64,000 bases of DNA, taken from an uncultured Desulfobacter sp. (GTDB lineage Bacteria > Desulfobacterota > Desulfobacteria > Desulfobacterales > Desulfobacteraceae). The notes under the pieces are model-generated. The model searched no databases, was not told where the DNA came from, and saw only the letters and a program-made list of their open reading frames with translations. Of this stretch, positions 48,436 to 57,510 are shown piece by piece (the stretch's first letter is position 1; every line of letters starts with the position of its first letter). The DNA is taken from contig NZ_OY781882.1 of NCBI RefSeq assembly GCF_963677125.1, positions 2,798,501 through 2,862,500 on the forward strand, given 5' to 3'. The translations under genes and the position numbers were made by a program.

Positions 48436-49380
48436 CTAAAGCATTATTTTAATGTGTGCGCCGTTTTTAAGATTTTCCATCCATTTTTTAAACTGGGCTT
48501 CTCCATGCTCCCGGTACAAAATATCCTGGATCTTTTTTTCCACCTCTTTTTGAACAGGACCCTGTCCCTGTGCAATGATATCCGCCACATAAAGAAGTTG
48601 AAAAGAATCTCCCATATCAATCGGCTTGGTGTATTGTCCCTTGCCAACCCCTTCAAGCGCATTTTTGATTTCATCGCTGAAGCTTGATATGTCGAACTCA
48701 CCGAGTTCTCCGCCGGCAGCCGCATTGGAACCGATGGAATAATCTTGGGCAACCTGCGAAAAATCAATCTTATTTTTCAATTTTTCCTGGACAGTGGAAA
48801 GATCCGCAGTTCTCCTCACAATTATATTTTTCAAATGATATTTTTTCTTGCCTTTAAATTCCTGGTAGTGACTGTCATAATAAGCTTTTATCTCTTTATC
48901 AGTGATAACGATCTTAGCACGGACAGCCCTTGAAACGATCATACTTTGAAGAATCTGTTCCCGGATTCTTTCACGGTATTGCTCTAGGGTTATACCCTGG
49001 GCAGCCAAGCCGAGCTCCAGCTTTTCCTGGTCGAGGTTGTGCTCTTTTTTAAAATTTTCCAAGGCATTATCCACATCCGTATCATCCACAGCAATCCCCA
49101 TTCGCTTGGCTTCCTGAATCACCAGGCTGTTTTCCACCAGTTGATTGAGTACCTGGGTATACATTTGCGCCATCAACTCTTTTTTCCGGGTCGCAGACTC
49201 CTGGGATGTCTCAATATTTTTCCGGTATGGAGCCGCTGCCATATCAAGCTGGGATAAGGTGACAATATCGTCGTTTACAATGGCTACTATCCGGTCAACC
49301 ACCTCCTGAGCCAGGCAATTTGCAGCCCAGAAAAGTCCAAACGTAAAAACTATTAAAATGATGTTTCGTTTATTTTCCAT
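48436..49380 (-). CDS. SurA-like periplasmic peptidyl-prolyl isomerase
   Basis: The product is 314 residues. From ATG 49380 (AAGGCGG upstream) a Sec signal peptide ends at CLAQ, and the mature protein begins EVVDRIVAIVNDDIVTLSQL, the SurA hallmark. A SurA N-terminal chaperone domain is followed by one parvulin domain (KYHLKNIIVR to DSFQLLYVADI). It would help fold outer-membrane barrels. A second SurA-like gene lies 107 bp upstream. Confidence 0.9.
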   Translation of the reverse strand: MENKRNIILIVFTFGLFWAANCLAQEVVDRIVAIVNDDIVTLSQLDMAAAPYRKNIETSQESATRKKELMAQMYTQVLNQLVENSLVIQEAKRMGIAVDDTDVDNALENFKKEHNLDQEKLELGLAAQGITLEQYRERIREQILQSMIVSRAVRAKIVITDKEIKAYYDSHYQEFKGKKKYHLKNIIVRRTADLSTVQEKLKNKIDFSQVAQDYSIGSNAAAGGELGEFDISSFSDEIKNALEGVGKGQYTKPIDMGDSFQLLYVADIIAQGQGPVQKEVEKKIQDILYREHGEAQFKKWMENLKNGAHIKIML

Positions 49381-49487
49381 ATATCCGCCTTTTTTCATAA
49401 AAAAAAGTTCTAACAACCTACTGAATTATTTTACATTTTATTAAAGAGCGCGCCTATACATAAACAGACCAGTCCAGGCCATGGCTG

Positions 49488-50252
49488 CTATTGCTTTTCA
49501 GCGTCAATTAAAAAGGTGGTTAACACCAGCTTGTCAATGTGCACGGGATAACTTTTCTGTAATCCTTGCAACCATTCTCCAAATACCTCCTGGCTTTTTT
49601 CCATCCGCAACTGAAGCACCAATTCTTTTTCATCCATCACTTCTGAATTATCATTATCCCGGTCTTTGGCCTGTTCTGCAAAACGGTCATAAAAATCTAT
49701 CATATCCTCAGGATTAATTTCCTGGGAGGCCACCAGATCCTGCATGATTAATTTTTGGATGACCATATCTTTTTTCAATCTCTTTTTCCAGACAGGATAT
49801 GATATTGCTCTCTCAAGGAGCATCCGGTCAAAACTGTTTTCAGGATAGTCTTCCTTGAAATCGACAACGGCAGACTCAAGTTCTTCTGAATCAACATCAA
49901 TTCCCTTGGCTGCAGCGGCAGCCAGCAAGACAGCCTCGTCAGACAGATCAGAAACAAGATCCAGCACCATGGCATTGTATTCCTGGGGCTTATCTTTTAT
50001 GTCATAGGGGTAGTTGGCCTGCTTGATCTCCAGTTCTCGGACAAAATCTTCCCGGCTGATTTCAACCGTGCCGGCCTTTATGATATTGCCTTTTGGTTCA
50101 ATCTTTTTTGGGTCCGTACACCCAGCCCCCATCATAATTGCAAAACCTGCAGCCATAACCAATAAAGTTCCAAGAGACGAAAAATTTAAAAAGCCCCTTA
50201 AAAATCCATTGACATCTTTTATGCCATACCCAATATTTACAACGCTGTTCAT
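49488..50252 (-). CDS. SurA N-domain-like putative lipoprotein chaperone
   Basis: A 254-residue protein with an N-terminal hydrophobic segment ending MMGAGC, a slightly atypical lipobox. The mature part (KAGTVEISREDFVRELEI, NAMVLDLVSDLSDEAVLL) resembles the SurA N-terminal chaperone domain, and no parvulin domain follows. It probably acts at the membrane as a holdase for outer-membrane proteins together with the SurA-like protein downstream. The family is likely; lipidation is inferred. Confidence 0.75.
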   Translation of the reverse strand: MNSVVNIGYGIKDVNGFLRGFLNFSSLGTLLVMAAGFAIMMGAGCTDPKKIEPKGNIIKAGTVEISREDFVRELEIKQANYPYDIKDKPQEYNAMVLDLVSDLSDEAVLLAAAAAKGIDVDSEELESAVVDFKEDYPENSFDRMLLERAISYPVWKKRLKKDMVIQKLIMQDLVASQEINPEDMIDFYDRFAEQAKDRDNDNSEVMDEKELVLQLRMEKSQEVFGEWLQGLQKSYPVHIDKLVLTTFLIDAEKQ

Positions 50253-50500
50253 TTCATATTCCCATTGCAGCTCACTGCTATGGACTTGTATATTATTTGG
50301 GGGAATTTTCCTCTAACGGCCATGGCTGACCTGGTCTTTCACCAAGGTTGTTTCACAACAAATCATGAAAGAAACGAATCGGTTAATTCCGTTCTCTCCC
50401 ATAAAAAAATTTTGGAAACTTTTAGCATTATGCCTGTTTTTTCGCAACCCTTTCAAACCTTGACCCGCCCCTTGTGAAAAGACGACCTTAAAAAAACAGA

Positions 50501-51502
50501 TTAATTGGATAAAGGATAATGACAGGCTGTCAGATGGTTAGGGTACCGGTCACAGGCACAAAGCTCTGGAGCCTCTTTAAAACACAAAGATCTGGCAACA
50601 GGACAGCGGGAAGAAAACCTGCAACCCGGTGGGGGATGTTCAGCTGAAGGGATTTCACCTTTAAGCGGGATTCTTTTGGACGGATGATCCAGATCTATTA
50701 CAGGAATAGCATCCAGTAAAGCCCTTGTATAGGGGTGTTTCGGATGTTTATATATGTTTTGTGCATCCGCAATCTCCATGATTCGGCCCAGGTACATGAC
50801 AACGATGCGGTCTGACATGTGGCGGACCACGGACAGATCATGGGAAATAAACAGGTAAGTCAAACCCATTGCAGACTGCAGGTCCAGCAACAAATTCAAT
50901 ATCTTTGACTGCACCGAAACATCCAGGGCGGAAACTGGTTCATCACAGATAACGATCTGCGGAGTCATGCTGATGGCACGGGCGATACCGATACGCTGGC
51001 GCTGCCCCCCTGAAAACTCATGGGGGTATTTGGTCAAAGCCCCGGGATCAAGGCCCACCTGATCCAGTAGCGACTCAATCTGTGTTGCCGTTTTCTGTTG
51101 TGACACCCCGTGAATACGAAATTTTTCTTCAAGGATCTGACGGACGGTCTGCCTGGGATTTAATGATTCAAAAGGATCCTGAAAAATCATCTGCGCCTGG
51201 GTTGAAAAATGTTTACGCATCTTCCGGCTCATGGCGGACAATGGCTTTCCTTCCAGAAGAATGCGACCCTGGGTTAATCGACACAGTCCCATGATACACC
51301 GGCCCAACGTGGTTTTTCCACACCCGGATTCTCCCACAACCCCAAGGGTTTCTCCTTTGAAAACCGAGAAACTGACATCGTCCACCGCATGCACATCACC
51401 GGTCCGGCGCATAAAAACACCCGAAGTCACCGGAAAATATTTTTTCAGGTGCTGGACCTCCAAAATCGGTTGACGGCTTGCTGCACAGCCTGATTGTCCC
51501 AT
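50501..51502 (-). CDS. Peptide ABC transporter ATP-binding protein, OppF/DppF type
   Basis: A 333-residue ATPase of the dipeptide/oligopeptide family. Walker A is GESGCGKTTLG near residue 58, the signature FSGGQRQRIGIARA near 165, and Walker B IVICDEPVSALDVS. The C-terminal extension has CRFSSRCPVARSLC, a cysteine pattern seen in Opp/Dpp ATPases. Its expected partners (OppD-like at 56509 and the binding protein at 57507) lie 5 kb away beyond an inserted block. No permease genes are nearby. Confidence 0.92.
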   Translation of the reverse strand: MGQSGCAASRQPILEVQHLKKYFPVTSGVFMRRTGDVHAVDDVSFSVFKGETLGVVGESGCGKTTLGRCIMGLCRLTQGRILLEGKPLSAMSRKMRKHFSTQAQMIFQDPFESLNPRQTVRQILEEKFRIHGVSQQKTATQIESLLDQVGLDPGALTKYPHEFSGGQRQRIGIARAISMTPQIVICDEPVSALDVSVQSKILNLLLDLQSAMGLTYLFISHDLSVVRHMSDRIVVMYLGRIMEIADAQNIYKHPKHPYTRALLDAIPVIDLDHPSKRIPLKGEIPSAEHPPPGCRFSSRCPVARSLCFKEAPELCACDRYPNHLTACHYPLSN

Positions 51503-51914
51503 TCATTCCTTCCCGTAAAACATGCTTTTCCAATAGTCTGTTTCCGAAAAATAGCACGGCAGATGTCTTAAAAACAAGAGGGTCGATTTGGGATAATCAA
51601 TATCTTGGTACCGCAGCGCTATATGGCAAGCTAACGGGGGGACGAAAAAAAACGGACGGAAAATTTGCCGGACAGGTTCCGTCAAAAAATATATTTTTGA
51701 TAATCTTGATAAGGGACAATGAAACTGATATGTTTTGAATTCATCTTTAAAATTTTTCGCAACCATTCATAACCATTGCAACAAGTGGTTATATCGTCTA
51801 AATCTTTACGGGTAAATCTCCTTCTGGCGGTTTGATTATTGCGCTGTCCCGGATACCCCATTGTTCAATTGGAACCATGCTTTCATGGGCCACATAAAAA
51901 AAGGAGAGTTTACT
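51503..51914. other. Intergenic region upstream of oppF-like and the PilJ gene
   Basis: About 410 bp between divergent genes. It should hold promoters for both. I see no gene; short frames here lack ribosome sites and conserved content. Confidence 0.35.
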
Positions 51915-52820
51915 ATGCGTATCCCCCAAAGCATCCCCACAAAAATCATTATGGTCGTATTCTACCTGATCTGTTGCGTCATGCAGGCCGCAGCGTCAAA
52001 TGTTATTACCCCTGGAGAGTGGGGAACCATTATCAATCTTTCAGGCAGGCAACGCATGTTGTCACAAAAAATGAGCAAAGAGATTCTTCTAATTAGCCTT
52101 GATTATAACAAAGCCGAAAATTTATCCGCACTTGAAAAAACGGCCAATCTTTTCGATACGACATTGAAAAGATTACGGGATGGGGACCCGGAGCTTTCCC
52201 TGCCACCCACCTTTTCACGAAGAATTCTTCGCCAGATTGATCTAAAAATTACGCCTGTATGGAAAGCTTTTTTTCATCAGGTTCAGGAAATTATACGCGC
52301 AAAAACCGTATCTTCGGACCAGCTCAACACTGTGATAGAAAATAATATCCCGTTGCTCAGTGAAATGAATAAATGTGTCAAACTCTATGAAAAAGAAGCA
52401 TCCAAATCCGGTGTGGAGATGAACCCCAAACTGGCTGTGACCATCAATCTTGCAGGAAAGCAGCGAATGTTGAGTCAAAAAATGTCAAAAGAATTTTTTA
52501 TTATTGCCAAACGATCAAATCATCAGGCCGATCAATTAAGCCTTCAGGAGACTTACACCTTGTTTGACAGAACGCTCAAAGGCCTGATGGACGGAGATAC
52601 GATGCTTGAACTTCCCGGCACCAAAGACCAGGCCATTAGAGCACAGTTAGGAAAAGTTCAATCTTTGTGGCAGGATTTTAAACCCCTTATGGAATACGGT
52701 GCCAAATCAAAGAACGCCATTTCTGCTGAAAAAATCGAAAGTGTTGCCCAAAAGAACCTGCCGCTTCTTGCAGAGATGAACAAGGCGGTAAAAATGTACG
52801 AAACCCAAGCCTCCAAATAA
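51915..52820 (+). CDS. Secreted tandem PilJ-domain sensor protein
   Basis: A 301-residue protein from ATG 51915, preceded by AAAGGAGAG. A signal peptide ends near QAAAS. Two copies of the PilJ/NIT-like helical domain follow; each opens with the same motif, INLSGRQRMLSQKMSKE at about 37 and INLAGKQRMLSQKMSKE at about 177. Such domains usually form the periplasmic sensor of chemoreceptors and kinases. Here they form a free protein with no output domain or second membrane helix. The chemoreceptor gene begins 15 bp downstream, so this protein may be its soluble ligand-binding partner. Confidence 0.88.
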   Translation: MRIPQSIPTKIIMVVFYLICCVMQAAASNVITPGEWGTIINLSGRQRMLSQKMSKEILLISLDYNKAENLSALEKTANLFDTTLKRLRDGDPELSLPPTFSRRILRQIDLKITPVWKAFFHQVQEIIRAKTVSSDQLNTVIENNIPLLSEMNKCVKLYEKEASKSGVEMNPKLAVTINLAGKQRMLSQKMSKEFFIIAKRSNHQADQLSLQETYTLFDRTLKGLMDGDTMLELPGTKDQAIRAQLGKVQSLWQDFKPLMEYGAKSKNAISAEKIESVAQKNLPLLAEMNKAVKMYETQASK

Positions 52821-52835
52821 CGGTGGGAGAAATTT

Positions 52836-54566
52836 ATGAAACTGAAAACTAAAATAATCCTGCTTGGCGTAATGAATATTTCACTACAATTAATTATTCT
52901 TCTGCTCATTTTTAATATTTTTTCATCCTTGCTCACCGGTTTTTCAACGATCATCGGAAAGGCGGATCAGAACAGGACAGTCACCCAAGAGTCACGAAAA
53001 GACATCTTGAGCACAACTGCTAAGGTCAATACCATGGTGGAGAGGATGACCGAACTTAACGACCTGACTGAAAACACCAACAATTCGATCAAAATTCTGG
53101 AAAAAAAGATTTCGGCCAGTGCCTGGAAGCTCACAAGATTATCCAGATCAATTGAAGACCTCCTTGACAGTATCGATGACGAAAGTATTCAGGATCAGCT
53201 TTTTGACATGGCTGACGGCGTGGGTAATCTTCAGGAAATTATGAAGAGAGAAGCGTTGATCAGCCTCCATGCAGCCGTAAAAACCATGGACGATTCTGCC
53301 CAGAAAATGAAAGAGCAGTTGGAAAGTGTACGGGCCTTTTCCGATCATATCAGCAAAACAGAAAAGATCAGCGATCAAATCACCCAGGGAAGTCAGGAAA
53401 TCCTTGCAATCTCTGGTGCCTTTGCAAAATCCATAGAAACGGATCGACTCTTCCTTTTGTGCATGGTTCTGCTTTTCGCATGTTTAACAGCCGGATTCAG
53501 TCTCCTGGTACGACGAACAATAACAACGCCTATGCAAAAAGTGGTTCATATGGTCAAGGACATCGCCCAGGGAGAAGGCGACCTAACAAAGCGCCTGGAA
53601 ATAAAAAACAAAAAAGATGAACTTGGAGAACTGTCTTCATGGTTCAATCAGTTTATAGACCGGCTTGACCGGATCATTATTGATATTGGTCAAGCCGCAG
53701 AAAAAGTGATGGCTGAATCCAGATCCGTTCTTACCTTTTCCGGTAAAATGGCAGATGGGGTTGAAAATTTTTCCAAAGAATCCCAAGCCATGTCCGTTAC
53801 CACCGGGCGAATGAATTCAAGCATGACAACCATTGCATCCTTTGGCGAACAGGCTGCGGAGCATATGGGAATGATTTTTGATTCTGTCTCCCATGTAAAC
53901 ACCACCCTAGAACAAATCACCCAGGAAGGTGATCGGGCAAAAGATATGTCAGATGAAGCGGCCATCAAAGTGGAACATGCAAACCAGCGTGTGGCGTCTC
54001 TTGGAGGCTCAGCAGAAGAGATTTCAAAAGTTATGGAGGTCATTACAAATATAGCTGAGCAGACGAATCTGCTGGCACTCAACGCCACCATCGAAGCTGC
54101 AAGGGCAGGAGAAGCAGGTAAGGGGTTTGCCGTCGTCGCCCAGGAGATAAAAACCTTAGCTGCACAAACGGCTGAAGCAACAGATGACATCAAGGAAAAG
54201 GTCACCAAAATTCAGTCCTCGACCCAGGATACCATTTCGGATGTAACAAATATTTCAGAAATTATTTCAAATGTAGATAACGTGGTAAAGACCATTGTGG
54301 ATTCCCTGAAAGAACAATTTTCAAGTTTCCAGGATGTCGCCATGAGCATTGAACAGTCTTCCGCCAGCATGGATGAAATTTCAAAGAATGTATCAGAAAA
54401 CTCACACCTCTCTGCAGAAATTGCAGGTGGGGTCTCCGGAATGAATGATGTGGCCGAAGAGATGACGGGAAACAGTCAGCAGATGAACCAAAATGCAACC
54501 CGCCTCTCTGATCTTTCAGTTACACTGAGCCATATGATTTCTGAATTCAAAGTGTCAAAAAACTAA
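52836..54566 (+). CDS. Methyl-accepting chemotaxis protein
   Basis: The product is 576 residues. It has a membrane helix at about 7-32, a helical periplasmic region to about 205, a second helix around 206-226, a HAMP domain ([20 protein letters not shown]) and a signalling domain with the tip [20 protein letters not shown]. The periplasmic part is coiled coil with no recognised ligand pocket and contains no PilJ signature. That fits the idea that the secreted double-PilJ protein encoded just upstream provides ligand recognition. Confidence 0.94.
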   Translation: MKLKTKIILLGVMNISLQLIILLLIFNIFSSLLTGFSTIIGKADQNRTVTQESRKDILSTTAKVNTMVERMTELNDLTENTNNSIKILEKKISASAWKLTRLSRSIEDLLDSIDDESIQDQLFDMADGVGNLQEIMKREALISLHAAVKTMDDSAQKMKEQLESVRAFSDHISKTEKISDQITQGSQEILAISGAFAKSIETDRLFLLCMVLLFACLTAGFSLLVRRTITTPMQKVVHMVKDIAQGEGDLTKRLEIKNKKDELGELSSWFNQFIDRLDRIIIDIGQAAEKVMAESRSVLTFSGKMADGVENFSKESQAMSVTTGRMNSSMTTIASFGEQAAEHMGMIFDSVSHVNTTLEQITQEGDRAKDMSDEAAIKVEHANQRVASLGGSAEEISKVMEVITNIAEQTNLLALNATIEAARAGEAGKGFAVVAQEIKTLAAQTAEATDDIKEKVTKIQSSTQDTISDVTNISEIISNVDNVVKTIVDSLKEQFSSFQDVAMSIEQSSASMDEISKNVSENSHLSAEIAGGVSGMNDVAEEMTGNSQQMNQNATRLSDLSVTLSHMISEFKVSKN

Positions 54567-54674
54567 AGCACAGAATATTAATCATCAAAATTAAACATAA
54601 TATTACAATTTACTAGTTGAATTATTACAAAATCTGTTTTATTTTGCGATCTCCTAAATAAAGAGACATGGATT

Positions 54675-55928
54675 GTGACCACGAACAAAAATGACATAAT
54701 AATCATCGGTGGCGGAATCATTGGACTTGCTTGTGCCCATTACTTGATGGACCAAGGAACAAACGTCACTATTATAGAAGATCAGCAGATCGGCTCAGGG
54801 GCCTCCCACGGCAACTGCGGCCTGCTTTTCTTTAGTGATGTGATCACACTTTGCGCACCAGGCGTTGTCTCCACGGAAATCATCCGTACCCTAAGCGGCA
54901 CAAGCCCTCTTTACATCAAACCGAAACCGGACATGGACCGGATGACCTTTCTTCTACGTTTTGCTCTAAATTGCCGTAAGGCATATATGAACCGGGCCGC
55001 AAAAAACAAACACACCTTATTGTCATATTCAGACGGCCTGTTCAGACAATTGCTCGACAAAGGTACATTTGCCTGTGACTATGAAGACAAAGGCGTACTC
55101 ACGGCATATCTGTCCCCCAAAGCATACAAAAAATTTCACCATACCAACAAATTTCTTGAACAATACGGGTTTGGATATAAAAAACTTTCCAGACAGGAAA
55201 CTCTGGATTTTGAACCAGCCCTGTCACCCGCAGTTGTGGGATCCTGGTTTTCAGAACATGACCGCCATGTTCGCCCGGATCGTCTGGTAACGGCATGGAA
55301 AAATGATCTACTGTACCGGGGCCTGAAAATCAAAGAGATGTGCAGGGCCACGGGATTTGTTTTTAAACATGGCTCTATCCAGGGCGTCCAAACCAACCAG
55401 GGGACCTTATTTGCAGAGGCATTTGTCCTGGCAGCCGGCGCCTTTTGCTCTAAAATAGCAAAGACGCTGAAGCTTCGCCTGCCCATTCAGCCGGGAAAAG
55501 GATACAGCATAACCATGAATCGTCCGGAAATATGCCCGACCGTACCCTGTATGCTCCATGAAAGAAACATGGTGGTCACGCCCTGGAAAAGCGGATACCG
55601 TTTAGGCGGCACCATGGAGTTTTCAGGATTTTCCACCGCTTTGAACCGAATCCGGTTAAACAAACTGATCCAGGGGGCTGCAGAATATATGCGAACCCCA
55701 ATGGGTCGACCCATCATTGAAGAATGGGCAGGGGTAAGACCCATGACCTATGATGACATGCCTGTGATCGGCAGGATGTCCGGATTCAACAACCTGGTTG
55801 TGGCTGCCGGACACGGCATGCTTGGGCTTACCTTGGCCACGGGTACGGGTAAACTTGTCAGTGATCTGATTTTGGAAAAACCGCCGGAGATTGATCCGGC
55901 ACCATTCTTACCGGAAAGATTCAATTGA
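54675..55928 (+). CDS. FAD-dependent amino-acid dehydrogenase, DadA-like
   Basis: A 417-residue flavoprotein of the D-amino-acid dehydrogenase/glycine oxidase family. The FAD site is IIIIGGGIIGLACAHYL at the N-terminus (GTG start at 54675). The C-terminal part reads GVRPMTYDDMPVIGRM and AAGHGMLGLTLATGTGKLV, the flavin-binding end typical of DadA. It would oxidise a D-amino acid or glycine-like amine to the keto form. It stands 108 bp after the chemoreceptor gene. The substrate is not predictable. Confidence 0.88.
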   Translation: MTTNKNDIIIIGGGIIGLACAHYLMDQGTNVTIIEDQQIGSGASHGNCGLLFFSDVITLCAPGVVSTEIIRTLSGTSPLYIKPKPDMDRMTFLLRFALNCRKAYMNRAAKNKHTLLSYSDGLFRQLLDKGTFACDYEDKGVLTAYLSPKAYKKFHHTNKFLEQYGFGYKKLSRQETLDFEPALSPAVVGSWFSEHDRHVRPDRLVTAWKNDLLYRGLKIKEMCRATGFVFKHGSIQGVQTNQGTLFAEAFVLAAGAFCSKIAKTLKLRLPIQPGKGYSITMNRPEICPTVPCMLHERNMVVTPWKSGYRLGGTMEFSGFSTALNRIRLNKLIQGAAEYMRTPMGRPIIEEWAGVRPMTYDDMPVIGRMSGFNNLVVAAGHGMLGLTLATGTGKLVSDLILEKPPEIDPAPFLPERFN

Positions 55929-56084
55929 TACTTGAACACAAAGCCACCCATATGCGGCATATCGGCACAAACCAGGCCAGGTTAGGAGATAGAGCCTCAT
56001 GTATTTTAGTACGTTTCTGGTTTAAGATTTGTTTGAGCTTGCATTTAGGAATGGATTTTAAAGAAATGGTAAAACAAAGGACAC

Positions 56085-56130
56085 CAAAAAAGGGTTTTCG
56101 AACAGAATCAGTGCTCAAAAACCCTTTAAA
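56085..56130 (-). terminator. Rho-independent terminator of the cold-shock gene
   Basis: Read on the minus strand, AAAGGGTTTT pairs with AAAACCCTTT around a loop of about 18 nt, followed by a run of T. It lies just after the cold-shock gene stop. It may also stop transcripts from the converging DadA-like gene. Confidence 0.85.
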
Positions 56131-56137
56131 AATAGAC

Positions 56138-56338
56138 TTACTGGACAGTTACGTTGACCGCTGCAGGTCCTTTCTGTCCGTCCTCTACATCAAAAGTGAC
56201 CCGGTCACCCTCATTAAGAGATTTAAAGCCAGTTGCGTTGATGCCGGTATGATGCACGAATACGTCAGGTCCCTCCTCCTGTTCGATAAATCCGTATCCC
56301 TTTGCATCATTAAACCACTTTACGATCCCATTTGCCAT
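56138..56338 (-). CDS. Cold-shock protein CspA family
   Basis: A 66-residue nucleic-acid chaperone. It starts at ATG 56338 with AAGGAGAGAG just upstream; an in-frame extension of 22 residues has no family match. The RNA-binding motifs KGYGFIE and DVFVHHT are present, and the end reads [10 protein letters not shown]. It stands alone between the DadA-like gene and the OppD-like gene, inside the block that separates the peptide-transporter ATPases. Confidence 0.96.
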   Translation of the reverse strand: MANGIVKWFNDAKGYGFIEQEEGPDVFVHHTGINATGFKSLNEGDRVTFDVEDGQKGPAAVNVTVQ

Positions 56339-56508
56339 TGCGACTCTCTCCTTACTTGTAGTGAATAATTTTAGTTTCAAACTCAGGTCCTGCCACGCCA
56401 ACAATGGGGTCCAGCCCTTAGAACGAAACTTTCAAAGCCCTGCATTTCGCAGCTTTGAATGTATATTATTAGCTTCTGTTTAAAAATCAAGGATTATTTA
56501 TTAAAATT

Positions 56509-57510
56509 TCATTTTTTTTCGTCATCATGAACCAAACGGCACGCAGCAAAATGGCCGGAAGCCACTGGCATTAGCCGAGGGCGCTGATTTTCGCACTGGA
56601 TCAAAGCACGCTCACATCGTTTGGCAAATCGACATCCGGAAGGCATTTTTGACAACACAGGCACATTTCCCGGAATGGTGGGAAGCGATTTTTTCGCCGT
56701 TTTTGCCAGAGAAGGTATGGATTGTAAAAGTTTTTGTGTGTAAGGATGAAAGGGATTCCGAAACAGGGTTGTCACAGAAGCGCTCTCTGCCACGGTACCG
56801 GCATACATGACAACAACCCGATCACAGTTCTCTGCAATCAAGCCAAGATCATGGGTAATTAAAATCACCGCCATACCTGTTGTATCTCGAAAGTGAATAA
56901 TTAGGTCCATAATCTGGGCCTGTACAGTTACATCCAAAGCGGTGGTCGGCTCATCAGCAATTAGGATATCAGGTTCACAGGCAAGCGCCATACCGATCAT
57001 TACCCGCTGACGCATCCCGCCGGACAGCTGATGTGGATACTTTTTCATAGCCTTTGAGGCATCGGGGATCCCCACCTTTTCAAGCATCTGCAACGATGCT
57101 GCATTCTTTTGTTTTTTCTCCATGCCGGGAAAATGCAGGGAATAAATTTCAGCAATCTGCCTGCCTACGGTGTGAACCGGGTTTAAGGCGGTCATGGGTT
57201 CCTGGAAAATCATGGATATTTTTTTGCCCCGGATGTTGCGCATGGCGTCCATGGAAAGCTCTAACAGGTTTTCTCCTTCAAAAAGAATTTTTCCGGCTTT
57301 GATTTTTGACACAGGCCTTGGTAAAAGCCGCATCAAACTCAAGGCCGTTACACTCTTGCCACACCCGGACTCCCCGGCAATACCCACTACCTGACCGGCC
57401 TCAAGTTCAAAACTGACATCATCCACGGCAAGCACTTCCCCCTGGTCAGTTTGAAATGCAACCCCAAGATTTTTAACAGCTAAAAGCGGCGGACAACTCT
57501 TTTGATTCAT
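56509..57510 (-). CDS. Peptide ABC transporter ATP-binding protein, OppD/DppD type
   Basis: A 333-residue ATPase with Walker A GESGCGKSVTALS near residue 41, the signature LSGGMRQRVMIGMAL near 157, Walker B ILIADEPTTALDVT, and a C-terminal CRFAKRCERALIQC cysteine pattern as in Opp/Dpp ATPases. Its start overlaps the binding-protein stop by 4 bases. Permease genes, which normally lie between the binding protein and this ATPase, are absent. Confidence 0.93.
   Translation of the reverse strand: MNQKSCPPLLAVKNLGVAFQTDQGEVLAVDDVSFELEAGQVVGIAGESGCGKSVTALSLMRLLPRPVSKIKAGKILFEGENLLELSMDAMRNIRGKKISMIFQEPMTALNPVHTVGRQIAEIYSLHFPGMEKKQKNAASLQMLEKVGIPDASKAMKKYPHQLSGGMRQRVMIGMALACEPDILIADEPTTALDVTVQAQIMDLIIHFRDTTGMAVILITHDLGLIAENCDRVVVMYAGTVAESASVTTLFRNPFHPYTQKLLQSIPSLAKTAKKSLPTIPGNVPVLSKMPSGCRFAKRCERALIQCENQRPRLMPVASGHFAACRLVHDDEKK

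Noticed and set aside
55925..56368. 147-codon plus-strand frame after the DadA-like gene
   Set aside because: It runs antisense through the cold-shock gene and its terminator, has no family-like content, and the csp frame is unambiguous.
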